A DNA stretch of 64,000 nt from contig NC_083346.1 of assembly GCF_019175385.1 (NCBI RefSeq), forward strand, positions 82,784,543-82,848,542, written 5' to 3'. A model generated the notes under the pieces. The model worked only from the letters and a program-made list of their open reading frames with translations. It did no database searches and had not been told where the DNA came from. The translations under genes were made by a program, and so were the position numbers. Shown piece after piece: positions 36,021 through 49,091 of this stretch. How positions within the stretch are numbered: position 1 is the first letter of the stretch; each line of letters opens with the position of its first letter. The DNA comes from Lycium barbarum (lineage: Eukaryota; Streptophyta; Magnoliopsida; Solanales; Solanaceae).

Positions 36021-39000
36021 TTATAACATATAGTTCATCAGGCAATTTATATAATCAAGTGAGGAGTTTGAGTTACCTGTAGACGTAGAGAACAAGTAAG
36101 GATACTTGTCTTTCATCTCCTCCTCGGCTTCCCAAGTCATCTCTTCCCTGTTGTTGTTTCGCCATAATACTTTGACGGAAGCCACGTCCTTAGTTCGTAA
36201 CCTCCTAATCTGCCGATCAAGTATGGCTATAGGCTGCTCCTCATAGGAAAATTCCTCTGTCACTTGGACATCATCTACGGGGAATACTCTGGAAGCATCG
36301 CTTAAACATTTGCGAAGCATTGACACGTGAAAGACTGGATGCACTGCTTCCAAATCAGCCGGTAGGTCTAACTCGTAGGCAACCTGGCCTACTCTACGGT
36401 CAATCTGATAAGGTCTAATATATCTCGGGCTTAGCTTCCCTTTCCTGCCAAATCTCATAACACCTTTCATGGGTGACACTTTCAAGAATACCCAGTCACC
36501 AACCTGAAATTCTAAGTGTCGACGCCGATTATCTGCATATGATTTCTGCCGACTCTAGGCTGCCAGTAATCTTTCCTGGATAAGCTTCACTTTTTCAACA
36601 GCCTGCTGAATCATATCTGGGCCTATCAACTTGGTCTCACCAACATCAAACCAGCCAATAGGTGATCTGCACTTCCTCCCATACAAGGCCTCATACGGTG
36701 CCATCTGGATACTCGAATGGTAGCTGTTATTATAGGCGAACTCAATAAGTGGAAAATGATCATCCCAGCTACCCCGGAAATCCAAAACACAGGCCCGTAA
36801 CATGTCTTGTAGTGTCTGAATGGTACGCTCGGCCTGTCCGTCAGTCTAAGGGTGAAACGCTGTGCTGAGACTCACTTGTGTCCCCAATCCCTCCTGGAAG
36901 GATCTCCAGAAGTTAGTTGTGAACTGGGCTCCTCTATAAGAAATAATAGTTGTGGGAACCCCGTGAAGTCTCACTATCTCCTTAAGGTACAACCTGGCAT
37001 AATCCTCAGCTGAATATGTAGTCCTGACTGGAAGGAAATGGGCTGACTTTGTCAACCTATCAACGATGACCCAAACATAGTCATATTTTCGCAGAGTGCG
37101 AGGTAAACCTATGACGAAGTCCATATTAATCACCTCCCACTTCCAGGTCGGAATCTCCATCTCCTGTAATAGTCCTCCAGGCTTCTGGTGCTCGACCTTA
37201 ACCTGCTGACAATTCGGACACTGGGCAACAAACTCTGCTATATCCTTCTTCATGCCATCCCACCAATACAAGCATCTGAGGTCATGATACATCTTCGTTG
37301 ACCCTGGATGAATAGAATAACGGGCACAGTGTGCCTCTCCCATCACCTGTTGTCGTAACCCTGCAACCTTAGGTACACATAATCTATCTTTGTATCGTAG
37401 TACCCCGTCAGGTGCAACCTTAAATGGGGTCTCTTCGTTTTTAAGAGTTGCAGCCCTATGATGTACAAGGATAGGGTCCTCGTACTGGTGTCTCTTTATC
37501 TCTTCTATGATAGAGGACTCAGCAATTCCCCGAATAGAAATACTGTTATTTTCAGAATCAGCCAAACGGACTCCCAAATTAGCTAACTGGTGAATCTCAC
37601 GGACTATCTCCTTCCTCTCTAGTTGTACGTCTGCCAAACTGCCCATAGATCGACGGCTGAGTGCATCTGCTACCACATTTGCTTTCCCTGGGTGGTATAG
37701 AATGTCAACATCATAGTCCTTCAGGAACTCTAGCCATCGCCTCTGCCGCAGATTCAGCTCCTTCTTCTTAAAGATGTACTGGAGACTCTTATTATCTGTA
37801 TAAAGGTCAACATGCACACCATATAAATAATTTCTCCATATTTTTAGAGCATGAAACACCGCTGCTAACTCCAGATCATGGGTGGGATAATTTCTTTCGT
37901 GCTTTCTGAGCTGTCGGGAGGCATAGGCTATAACTTTGCCATGCTGCATCAGCACACAACCTATTCCAACACCGGAAGCATCCCAATAAATGACATAGCC
38001 ATCCGGTCCCTCAGGAAGAGTTAGAACTGGGGCCGTAGTCAACTTATCTTTCAGCAACTGGAAACTCCGCTCACAAGCGTCGGTCCACTGGAACTTAGCT
38101 GCCTTCTGGGTTAGCCTCGTTAAAGGCGCTGAAATTGAGGCAAACTTCTCTACGAACCTTCTGTAATACCCTGCTAGCCCCAGAAAGCTGCGTACTTTAG
38201 TAGGTCTAGGCCAAGTTTTCACTGCCTCAATCTTCGGCGTATCTACCTGAACGCCATCAGCTCCAATAATATGCCTCAAGAATGCTACTGAAGTCAACCA
38301 AAATTCACATTTAGAGAACTTAGCATACAATTTCTAGTGCTGGAGCACCCTAAGTACCGTTCTCAAGTGATCTGCATGCTCCTCTTCCGATCGTGAGTAG
38401 ACCAGAATATCATCAATGAATACGATTACGAACAGATCAGGAAATGGCTTGAACACTCTGTTCATCAAATCCATAAATACCGCTGGAGCATTGGTCAACC
38501 CAAAGGACATCACTCTAAATTCGTAATGCCCGTATCGGGTCCTGAATGCAGTCTTTGGAATGTCTGCCTCCTTTACCCGCACCTGGTGATAACCTGACCG
38601 CAAGTCAATCTTCGAGAAACACTTAGCACCTTACAACTGGTCAAATAAATCATCGATCCTGGGGAGGGGATACCTATTCTTTATTGTTACTTTATTCAGT
38701 TGCCTATAATCAATATACATCCGCAGCGACCCATCCTTCTTCCTTACAAATAATACCGGTGCTCCCCAAGGTGATGTACTGGGCCTTATAAATCCCTTTT
38801 CTAATAAATCTTTCAGTTGCTCCTTCAGTTCCGCAGGTGCCATTCTATAAGGAGGAATAGATATGGGCTGGGTATCTGGTAATACGTCTATAGCGAACTC
38901 TATCTCACGCTCAGGAGGAAGGCCTGGGAGTTCATCTGGGAATACATCGGGAAACTCGCTAACTACCGGCCCTGACTGAAAAGTCGGCGGCTCTGCCTTC

Positions 39001-39059
39001 AGGTCGTGTACCCGTACCAGATGATAAATATAACCCTTTCGTTCCCTACTCGTACTCAA
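36021..39059 (-). pseudogene. pol: B2: pol (reverse transcriptase, RNase H, integrase, chromodomain) with four stops
   Basis: One unshifted minus-strand frame runs from the linker before reverse transcriptase ([15 protein letters not shown]) to the chromodomain end. Seen in order: [24 protein letters not shown] in [12 protein letters not shown], the RNase H DASGVGIG segment, the integrase zinc end CPNC, catalytic Asp in NMDF and in a degraded SYRGAQ (the second catalytic Asp is lost, D to Y), GDWVF, and EEMTWEAEEEMK. Stops are at 38631-38633, 38334-38336, 36846-36848 and 36555-36557. Each stands where A or B1 has CAG. No gag or protease precedes it. The reading frame is otherwise long, so the silencing changes look recent and base-substitution driven. 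Confidence 0.93.
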
Positions 39060-40232
39060 TTAATTACGTCTATCTTGGATGTTTCCTTTAGAATTCTCTT
39101 ATCATTTCTCCCGTTTATGTCTATCTTTTATTCCGTACACGAGGAATCTTATGCCACCTCTGTACCCCTCGGAACACATTACTTCCGCATAACCTTTTTC
39201 TCATTTTCAGAGTGTATTTTGGTCCTCCACGTCTATTCTTATCATATCAGTCATTTTCTAGCACTCATTCTACCCCGTTACTCCTCTTTCTATCACTTGG
39301 CCTTTCACAGTTTCGTCACTTATAATACTCGTGTTCTCGGCTATACATGTCATAACCTATTGCTACGCTGTCATCTCGCTTTCTTCTTATTTCCTCCCTT
39401 TCAATTACTCTTCCTTTTCTCGTACTCGCTATCATTTTCGTTATCGTGTACCTTTTATTTTAAACTTTCCCTACAGAACTTGATAAGTCTTTCTTATTTT
39501 TACTATAGCTCGCTTTTCCGTTTTACACTTACCTTTATATTCTAGTCACACGGATCACGTCATGTCTTTGGCCACTTATTCACTAGGCTTTACTTAATTT
39601 CATAACAATCCTCCTTATTATATCCTGTTCGTATTCGATCCCCTAGCGCAACACTTTTTAATCTTATTCACGATTCTTATTATGGTTTAATTACACTCTG
39701 TGGAGTAGGCGTACTTAACCCTTTTACCATTTCTGATTAATCTTAGCCTTAATACCTCATAGGCTGTCTTATCAATACATTTGTATTCGTCACAATTCTT
39801 CCTCCTCCGTACTCTTGTCTCAATCATACTATTACTACTTTTAACTATAGACTCATCTTAATTTATCCCTACTGATCAATTCAGTTGACATCTCAACATA
39901 ATACTCTATTAAGATTTTCCAGCCCTTTCTAAATCATCTTTTATTATCACAAGCCCTTCCAAATTGTCTTAACATTTCCTTTTTACCATATTGATCTTGA
40001 CCTCATAATTACTATTACCATCTATTCAACAGTTAACTTATTTCTCAAGGTCAGCCGTACTCGCAACTTAGTCAAATCCTGTCATTACTACTGACAGAAC
40101 CTTTCAGGACGTATTACAAACCTACATCTTATTCTCTTTTTTATTTCTAGGAAAATTTTGGTAGAGTTTCCTCTGTATATTTCTTATTATCTCAAACCTA
40201 CACGCAGGAAATACCAACAATGCCTCACAGGG

Positions 40233-40281
<49 letters not shown>

Positions 40282-40560
40282 ATATATATCATATCGTATC
40301 ATAGCCACACAGGGCTCCCAATATCAACAACAATATGAAAACGATGAACATACCTCGTATGCCCAACTCAAACTGCACCTGTTATACTTTCCTGTTTACT
40401 TTCTCTTTAAATTTTCAATTTTACATTTCAATCGTACTTCCATACCTTACTCGACATATATCTTTCGTACCTTTGCTTACCTGCATACTTTGTAACTTCT
40501 AATATCATCAGTCACTTTCTTCTGTCGATGTCGTTCATCAACAGAAATCATGGGTTACTA
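39060..40560 (-). other. B2: non-coding purine-rich spacer
   Basis: Shared with B1 (22344-23700), starting near ACTCAATTAATTACG, and partly with C. Purine-rich on the element's own strand over about 1.1 kb. A 179-aa frame on + at 39006-39545 is a by-product of pyrimidine-rich composition. It includes an AT repeat (40236-40290) and an LTR-like block (about 40150-40320). Confidence 0.75.
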
Positions 40561-40743
40561 TAAGGAATTTCAGTTCCTATGGATTGGGCTCTATCGCACG
40601 ATCTGAGATATGAAAGAAAGGTAACATCCTAAATATCCTGTAACTTCCTGTTTATAGATGTGGTGCACAACACACCGATAGACAAGACTCTACTAGACAC
40701 GGTCTGTAGACACTCCGAGGATAAACTGCTCTGATACCACTTT
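40561..40743 (-). other. B2: leader and primer-binding site
   Basis: The primer site complement GCTCTGATACCA (40728-40739) is perfect. The leader stem TGTTTAT (40649-40655) has one mismatch in its partner (ATAGACA). Confidence 0.9.
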
Positions 40744-43700
40744 TGTCACGACCCAACCCCGTAGGCCATGACTGGTGCCCGACATGGACACCCGTATACA
40801 TACTCTTTAACTATATGTTCATTTCACATCAAACTCAATATGGGTCTTATAACGATCTCATCATGAAATAATACGCAAGCCGGCAAGGCTGCCATCATAT
40901 AACAATATCATCTGCAAGCCGGCAAGGCTACCATCATATGGACGAATATCATATCACAGAACATCGTATAGACATAGCTGAATAGAACTCATACACAACC
41001 CACACATATGTCCACAGACCTCTAAGAGTATGAACAGTAACGTAACATATGACGGAACAGGGCCCCGTCGTACCCTTAGTCCATATAGGCATATAAATAT
41101 ATATCCGAGAAGGATTTGTACCAAATTCTGGACTCCGGAACAATGGAGTTCTCCAAATAGCAGAGGGGAAATCTTAAGCTGTCGAATCACCAAAGCGAAT
41201 GTCTGCACCTGCGGGCATGAAACGCAGCCCCCCGAAGAGGGGGTCAGTACGGAATATGTACAGAGCATGTAAAGCATGAAATAAAGAAAACGGGATCATA
41301 ATTGAAATAAGAAGTACAGAAAATTAGTACAATAACCAGAATACCAAGTACTTGATTTCAAAACATAAATCATGCATGTCAATATCATATATCATATCCG
41401 TCCTCATTATGGGACTCGGTGAACATGGTCGCCATCCCGTCTCTGGCGCCATAACACAGCATAACTTCATAATATAATATATATCTCCGTAACACAGCAT
41501 ATCTCCGTAACACAGCATAACTCCGTAACACAGCATAACTTCATATCACAACATAACTTCATAACACAACATAACTTCAGAATATACATATATATATATT
41601 GTACCGGACCCTTTAATGAGGGATTCGGCGAACAATACAGTGAAAGTGTGCACTATAACATACCCGGCCCGGGACCCGGTGAAAGATATATTCAGATATG
41701 CACGAGCAGAGTAGTGAGAAACTATATGCAATTCAAAACATTTTTAAAGACTCAATAGAATAGTCAACACGAACCATCGTTCGCAATTTCAAATAATAGT
41801 CATCTCATATACCTTTCGGATGTCCCGGTGGATTATATCAAAATGAATCTTTGAAATCATGTGTACACATTAATATAGATGAATCAAACATAAGTTATGG
41901 GAATCAAAAATCAATTGCCATCCTAGTGGCTCTAGGAATAGGAGTTTCCTTTGGAATCGTATATATATCGTATATTCATTTCACAACGATCATGCCAAAA
42001 AGAAAGAAGGTTTAGCTTCACATACCTTTTGCGCTTATTCGTCACACAATATGTATACACTGCCCAATAATACTTCAACCTATATTAAGATTCCAACAAC
42101 TACGTTTAAGTTACGGGGAGATTCAAAACGTATTCTAACGTTAGTAACTCCTTTCTAGATGTTTAGGCGACGTTTGCTCTTGTGTCCAAACCAACCACAC
42201 AGAACCAATCCAACATCAATAATTTATGTGTTCAATACCAATCCGGACAGCCCACACAATATTCTAAACATCCCACATTCATAACATGCAATAACGATTC
42301 ACATATGGCTACGACATTCTCAAGTTACTTCTAATAGTTTGTAGCCTTAACGTTTGCATGTAACAACTTATAAAAGACCATCCAACATACAATATGATGT
42401 ATACTCTTAACTTATAATTATTCTTTCCAACTTAATGAAAACACAAGTCCAAAACAGTCCCTAACCAACAACACATCCAAAACAGTCCCTAACCGACAAC
42501 ATAACAATGTTCAGAATTCTTGCAAACATTTACGAACATACTAAGACAACCACATACGATTTTTACACATCATTTCATGTCTTCTTTTCATATAATTTCA
42601 GTAAGTTATGACCAGCTATCCACACGACAAGTACAACATCAATTCATACGCAACTACGCTATATCGTCATTTCTATAATCCTTACAACAATTCTCAAACG
42701 ACTTTAGTTTCAACTCCAATCATTAAACACCTTCATTTCCATTATAAATTTCATGATAATAACAATCAAAATATCAAGTAAAAACAGTTCACTAACTTCC
42801 TCACAAAACAGTCCACACACGGTTTCAACATGCTTCAACATCACTTCACATAAAATCATAGATTCACTTTATTTTCATACTAACACAACTTCACCTTTAA
42901 CTTTCCAATTATTTTCATTCTTTTTACCATGAGATCTATGATAGTAACATCCATATTTATTAAAGAAAATTAGTTCATTAATTCCACCAAAACAGTCCCC
43001 TCTGTCACAACAACATTCCAACACCAACATTCATGATTTTATGCATGTGATTTTTTGTTCTTAAAGTTACAACCATACTTCAACATCAACACATATAACC
43101 TCATGGTTACTATCATGTTCCAACATCATCACACCTTATTTCATACATACAACTTATATCTACTCATCTACATCACCCTTAATGCATGGAAAAGAAAGTT
43201 AGATCTTACCTTGACAACTTGACTTCTCTACTTGGCTAGAGTTTGTGACTTGAGATGAAAATGGTTCTTGTTGCTCCAAAGACTATCTTCGCGTTTTAGG
43301 GACCTTCTAAAGCGTTGAAACACCTTGGAAAATAATTTTTGGATCAAGACTCAAAGAGCTCAAAAATCAGCCCCTTGGCCGAATGCTCTCTCTCTCTAGG
43401 CTTAGGTTTTCTTTCTTTGTGTTGTGTAGTTGAAATGAATTGTGATGGCTGATTTCTTGGTCATTATTTGGTTCAACTTTGATGCCTACAAGTTTTTCAC
43501 ATGATCCACTTATGGCATGATTCATTCCATTAACTTTACACTTAAAATTTTCTAATTTTTCTCTTCAACTTTCGGCTAAGTGTGTTGGCTGATTTTTCAT
43601 CTTTGTTTCCTTTCTTCATTCTTTTCAATTGTTTACAAGAAAATCTCATGTATGGTGAATGATTCACACACCACCCTTTGTCCATTGTAATCATTCCAAG

Positions 43701-44191
43701 ATGAATGATCCATATTTAATGTGAAATGATCCCTCCACCATGTTATGTCTTCCTAAAATAATGTATACTTTAATAAAGTAATGCATGCTTCAATATTCAA
43801 TTGCATGACTAACCTTTTCCTCCTCCAAATTTCAGCTCCTTGGCCGAATATACATGTATATTTCTTCCAATTTAATTGTCCACAATATAATGAAAGTGTA
43901 GTGGATGAATCAACATTAAATGCATATTTGTATGTCTTCCATAATAGCCTTATTTTAGATGAATTTGAGTCATCTTTTGGACATGGCATGTTAATGTTCA
44001 TATTGACTCATTGTTACCACTAATTTATACTTAACACCACAATTAAGTAGTTCCTAATTTCCATCAACATTCTTATACTAAGTAAAAATTTATAACCGAT
44101 TAGTTCTAGTTTAGAAATTAAAAATCCGAGATTTCTATCTCACGTCAATTCCTTCGCGAATTACTCGACGTATAAAATACGGGGTCTAACA
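40744..44191 (-). repeat. B2: 5' LTR (right copy, 3448 bp)
   Basis: Same ends as the left copy. The acceptor CGCAG|GT is intact (near 41214) and stem-loop 2 lies at 41051-41069 with loop GCCCTGT on the minus strand. Confidence 0.93.
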
Positions 44192-44622
44192 GTTCATGCC
44201 CACAGGTAGACAGAGAGGTGATCTTGATCCAGACTCGTAGGAGCCAGTAGCTGATTTGAGAGCACTCCATTATTACGGAGGTGCCTTTGATTATTCTTTT
44301 GTGTACATATGTATATCTTGGGCACGACGGGGTCCTGTTCTATCCCTATGTTTAGCACTCTAGTAGAGGCTCGTAGATACGCAGTGTGGGTTATATGGTC
44401 TCACGTGGTTACTACTGTATATACATATATATGTTATCATTTTGATTGCCGAAAGGCTTATGTCTATAAAAGTATCTATGTTCTCAAATGAAAAATGATT
44501 CCCTTATGACTTGAGCATGAATTTGATAAAAGAACGCTTAATGGGTATGATGAGTAGTAGAACGAGTGGTGCTTGGTGGTTAGCCCTGAGTACCCATCAC
44601 GGCCCCTAGTCGGGTCGTGACA
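44192..44622 (+). mobile_element. C: 5' LTR end, right of B2
   Basis: Continues LTR C from the duplicated GTTCA. Acceptor CACAG|GT (AG at 44204-44205), degraded stem-loop 2 (44326-44344) and end GGGTCGTGACA at 44622. Confidence 0.92.
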
Positions 44623-44626
44623 AAGG

Positions 44627-44638
44627 TGGTATCAGAGC
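44627..44638 (+). other. Primer-binding site of C
   Basis: TGGTATCAGAGC, four bases after the LTR end. The leader that follows (to 44832) has the TTGTTTA...TAATAAA remnant of the leader stem. Confidence 0.93.
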
Positions 44639-44832
44639 AGTTCAGTCCTAGGAAGTGTCTACGAGCCGTGTCTAGTAGATTCTTGTTTATGGTGTGTTGC
44701 CCACCACGCTAATAAAGAGGAGGCTATAGGGCATTTAGGAAAAATAACCATCTTTGATCTTAAGAGATCGTGCGATAGAGCTGTATTATAAGATTATCCC
44801 CTCCCTAATTGTGCGTTATAATTTCAGCAAAG

Positions 44833-45752
44833 ATGATGAAGGGAAAAGCTACGGCAGCCCAGAAGGGCAAGATGGTGGTTGAAGCAGGGCTTGAACGAGA
44901 GCCTTCTATAGATATAGAGGAGGGCGAACCCCAGAATAAGGCCGCACCTCATTTTTCCCATACTTCGCCCACTTTCGGGGATCAGAGGAGAGCCTCAACT
45001 TTAGCTCCAGCACCCCCCATTCCTCCACCAGATGCCTCGTTCCAAGAGATGAGACATGCTATTCTTTTACTAACTCAATTGGTAGCCGCTCAAGCACAGC
45101 GGCAGGATGTGAGCCACGATAACAGGGGTTGGAGAAAGGGAGTTAATTCTTCAGGGTTTTATCATGAGTTTAGGGGTGCTCCGAGGAAACAATTCTCTTG
45201 GCACTCAGTTCGTTCAACAAGTGGTGCTCCTCCGCAGTTTCCTAGACCCAGATTTGATGGATCTACTTATTCTAAGTCACCCAGAGTCTCAGAGTTTCCA
45301 GTTCTTGGATTTGGAGTGGTTCTAGTCAAACGAGATCCCCGGTACCACAATGTACTCGGTGTCACAGGTTACATTGGGGATCGTGCCGCTTGGGCTCGGA
45401 TGTTTGTTATACTTATGCCCGGCCAGGCCATCTCATGCGCGACTGCCCATGGAGACGTGGTAAAGGTAAGGTTCGGGCTACGGGAGTGATAGCTGGCTCT
45501 TCATCATCGGTACGCCCCCCAAGGCCAAGGCCACAAATGTTAGTAGGTGGTGATAGAGACCAAAGAGGAACGCCCAGTCCAAGTGGATCCCAGCATCATA
45601 TCCATGCGTTAGCTGAGAGACTGGATCCTGAGTCTTCCCCTGATATTGTTCCAGGTATAATGTTAGTATCCTCTTATAATATGTGTGCATCGATTGATTC
45701 GGATCCTATGTTGTCGTGTATCACCCCCGTTGTGATGATTGTGTTGAGGTGA
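44833..45752 (+). pseudogene. gag: C: damaged gag and start of protease
   Basis: The first ATG pair of the frame is at 44833-44838 (MMKGKATAAQ). An acidic N-terminal part and the helix-like EMRHAILLLTQLVAAQA resemble the Gag start in A, but the capsid core is missing: the sequence passes from HDNRGW to a linker beginning FYHEFRGAPRKQF. A frameshift in about 45290-45390 moves the zinc region to another frame, where CxxC...CYTYARPGHLMRDCP is a knuckle with the second Cys replaced by Tyr. A protease start follows (PGIMLVSS...IDSDP), with the active-site triplet degraded, and the frame ends at 45752. Neither a working particle protein nor protease is expected. Confidence 0.82.
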
Positions 45753-47727
45753 AAAATTTGAGCCAATCCGACAATTTCAGATGACTATATTCGTTAGTAA
45801 CCCAGTGATAGCCAGAATTGTGATTTACGAGTAAGTTGATTGACAGTGAGTGAATATAAATAATATGTGTAGGTATACATATATTGGAGTTCTAGACCGA
45901 GTGTGCAGGTACAACTTATGAGACAAGCCCTATTATTTATATCCTTTAATGGTAAGTGATCTTGTGTTTTTCAGTTACGTATTATGTGTGTTCCGATATA
46001 TGTCCTATTAAGACATCGGACGTGTTTTCTGGGCTATGTGTAGGTTTGGGATTATTATGCTTACAAGAGAAACTCTGTCGAAATTTTCCTAGAATCTAAA
46101 GGAGATAAAATAAAAGCTTGTGGCATGTTCTAAGGAGAAGAGATGTTGTGCAACAAGGTAATGGCAGGACGAGATTAAGTTAGGAGTATCATTAACAACT
46201 ATACGAGATGAGTTAAATACTATTGAATTGATAGTAACAGTAGTTATGAAAGCGACATTGATACGGCAAAGAGGAATGCTTGGTAGTACTAAAACTTGAC
46301 ATGGAAGAGAAAGGGTAACTCCAATAGAGTGTGATACTGGAGTATTGATTGGACGGATAAGTGCGAGTAAGATACGATAAGTTTACTAGCAAATAAAGTA
46401 ACAGTACCCGGAGACAGAGGTACGAATACGAAGGGTTATAATGAATGAGAATACGTTGGTAAAACAATTTATATGGTAAGCATAATAGAACTGATTAGAA
46501 AGAGCAACAGGTTGAGTATACTTACTTCGCAAGTGTTATCCTATATGAATAAAGAATGGATGCAAGAGTGAAACTAGCAAGCGAGCCATGGGGCATTAGA
46601 TGAGAAAGCTCAAAAGACCTTGTTAAGGGAAAGTCCAGCATAGGGATTCCTCAATGACAGAAATGACAGCCAGCAAAAAGGGGGAAGTCAACTTGAAAAA
46701 GAAATCAGAGAAAAGTGATATGGTAAAGTAGCAGTAGTTTGTGATTGGTATAATTAAGAGTATGAGTGATATCTTTAGCTGGATGTAAAATACCAAGACT
46801 ACATAAAGATGAATAATGAAATAGGACGATTATTAGGAAGAGGATCAACATAATAAGGGTGAGAGGGGATGATCAGAATGAATTAGAATAAGTTTTGGAA
46901 GCAAAGAATGGATTGTACAAAGGTAGTATATTCTAAAGGACAAAGTGGTACTCAGTTAGGGATCGGGTTCCTCATATGAAGAATAAAGGATTGATTATAA
47001 AATGGGAGATAACAAGATAAATTGAGGAGGAAGGAATGTAAAGGAATAAGAATGAGAATAGAGAGAAAAGGAAATATACGAGGTACGCATGCTTAAGAAG
47101 TAGTCGTGTTATGATTAAAGGAAGGTGCATCTCCTACGAATATCCTATACCAAGTTAGAACGAGTAAAGTATATGAAGTAAAGAGTTGAAAGGAAAAAGA
47201 TGATCATGAGTTATGAGTTTACCGTATGACGATAAAGCGATAGAGTAAAGCTATCATCAACGACAAATATAATACGATTATGATTGGTCTTGAAATCAGT
47301 GTTGAGTGCAAAACAAGAGTAAAAGAATATGAGGTATGAGGGGTATTTGTGGCGTATGAGACTTAGGCCCTGGAAAACAAAGATGACGTTACAAGTGACA
47401 TTATATGGATGGTATGGATAACTAGACCTACTACTATTGTGAGCATCCCTATGGGACAGAAGTTGTTAATTGGAGTAGATTTAGACATTGACTCATAACT
47501 ACCAGATGAGCTAAGTAAAATATATCCTTGTTCGAATTGTTACGTCGGTTGTATTATTTGGTTACAAGACTGCAAAGTGAGTATGTTAAGACTTCACACA
47601 CGAATTATCGTAGCTATGAATTACGAGAAAACGGCATGAATAAGATGCAGTATAGTAAGAGATACAGGAATTCAAGATTTGAAGGAGTGGCAACGGATTT
47701 GAGAATGGTAAAAGTAAAACCCTTAAA

Positions 47728-47741
47728 GGGGGGGGGGGGGG
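47728..47741 (+). repeat. G14 homopolymer
   Basis: Follows CCTTAAA, so it looks like a polypurine tract, but no LTR start (TG) follows. Possibly a relic of a lost LTR junction. Confidence 0.7.
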
Positions 47742-48017
47742 AGCGAGTAAAGGGAATTCAAGTTTAGAGATTTGGAACGATGGATCCTAAGATGGGACAG
47801 ATATAGACTCTAAAACACAGAGTGAGAGTCGCGTAGAAATGAGTCGAATGACTAGTAAATGAACGAACATAAATTGAGCAGGCATCTGAGACTGTACAGT
47901 AAACCATGCGCGAAGACCTTAAACCACGTGACATTGAGAGCAAATAAATAAAGGGGAAAAATAAAGGAAGGAAGAGAGCATGATGATATGATTTACCACA
48001 GATAGACAAAAGAGTTT

Positions 48018-48020
<3 letters not shown>

Positions 48021-48052
<32 letters not shown>
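48021..48052. repeat. (AT)n microsatellite
   Basis: AT dinucleotides in the C spacer, next to an LTR-derived hairpin piece. Confidence 0.95.
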
Positions 48053-48057
<5 letters not shown>

Positions 48058-48489
48058 AATCACCGAGCCTAGCCATGGTCGGGCATGCGAAACACCAAAC
48101 CTTCGTGGTCGGGCATGCAATGATACGTGATATGTAAGTGACTACGATTATGAATACGGATACGGATACGGATATGAATACATGCATATGTATAGATGTG
48201 TGTGTACTCGAATCACGCAAGAACGGTTATGTAACTTACAGATATTTATGCGTCACCAATGAAACCATGTGGGTACTTAAAAGAGGAGTAAGAGGTAAAA
48301 CGAGGATAATGTAGTCACGATGCTCCGGGTCAGTTGAAGGAAAACATAGGGTAAATTGAGTTGAAATGTTGAGTGGGGATTATCGTTAGGGGCAAATAGG
48401 ACAATTACTTGGAATATGACATAAGTACATACTATACGCTTCCTACGGTAGCCCTGGGGTGTGACAACTTACGAATGCAATAAGATCAC

Positions 48490-48930
48490 TGAATGAAGGG
48501 GAAGCTTAGTCCCGATGCATTAGGCCTTATGAGGTGGTGCACCAATAGGAAAGGTGGCTTATGAATTAGATCTACCTCCAGATTTGGAGTCAGTTCACCC
48601 AGTTTTACATGTCTCGATGCTTCATAAATATGTTGGAAATCCTACTAGGATCATGCCAGTAAATGATGTTCAAGTGATAGAAAGGTTGATCTATGAAAAG
48701 GTACCCATTGCCACATTAGATAGGCAAGTACGGAGACTTCGAAACAAAGAAGCGGCCTCAGTTAAGGTCTTACGGTAGAATAACAACCAAGAAGAATGAC
48801 TCGGGAAGCGGAAGAAAATGTGAAATCCAAGTGTCCGCACTTGTTTCAGCCCCGGAAGACATTCGAAACGAAACATCAAGATTATGAGGTATGTATGATT
48901 TCTTTTTATGTATATGGGTCGCATGTGGCC
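48490..48930 (+). pseudogene. pol: C: last part of pol (integrase C-terminus, chromodomain), broken
   Basis: It starts at the GKLSP segment, has a 1-bp loss near 48514, then reads AYELDLPPDLESVHPVLHVSMLHKYVGNPTR and DRQVRRLRNKEAASVKVLR. A TAG at 48776-48778 stands where other copies have Trp. A further frame change follows before the EE...EEN...SKCPHLFQP-like tail (about 48790-48850). Only the tail of integrase and the chromodomain region remain. Confidence 0.85.
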
Positions 48931-49075
48931 AATTTATATTGCTATTGTGTTGTGGCCCTATGAGGCAATACTATTGTGGGATATTGTGACAGAATGGTAG
49001 TGCTATGTTACAGGGAAAACTCTAGCGATATTTTCATAGAATTCCCGGATAGTTTAACATTTGAGGACGAATGTT

Positions 49076-49091
49076 CCCAAGGGGGGAAGAA
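49076..49091 (+). other. Polypurine tract of C
   Basis: CCCAAGGGGGGAAGAA abuts the 3' LTR; the stem AACATTTG/CGAATGTT is at 49056-49075. Confidence 0.9.

Larger units (their letters stand above)
32482..44191 (-). mobile_element. B2: complete minus-strand element without gag, 11.7 kb
   Basis: LTRs 32482-35932 and 40744-44191 with a perfect duplication. Minus-strand order: 5' LTR, primer site (40728-40739), leader, purine-rich spacer, pol from the protease-polymerase linker through chromodomain (39059 down to 36021), polypurine tract, 3' LTR. No gag or protease is present, so mobilisation would have needed proteins from another element. Pol carries four in-frame stops. It is the same family as B1. 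Confidence 0.95.
45753..48489 (+). other. C: purine-rich non-coding spacer replacing most of pol
   Basis: 2.7 kb with no polymerase, RNase H or integrase core. It begins with an LTR-like GAGAAACTCTGTCGAAATTTTCCTAGAA block (near 46068), then sequence alignable by eye with the B1/B2 spacers. It also contains a run of 14 G (47728-47741), an AT repeat (48021-48052) and a piece of LTR hairpin array (48059-48120, GTCGGGCATG units). No gene is supported. Confidence 0.75.

Noticed and set aside
39006..39545. 179-aa + strand frame, hydrophobic and Phe/Leu/Ser-rich
   Set aside because: It is the pyrimidine-rich complement of the B2 spacer. Composition alone explains an open, membrane-like frame.
47728..47741. 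G14 run as a functional polypurine tract
   Set aside because: It is not followed by TG and an LTR start. The true tract of C is at 49076-49091.
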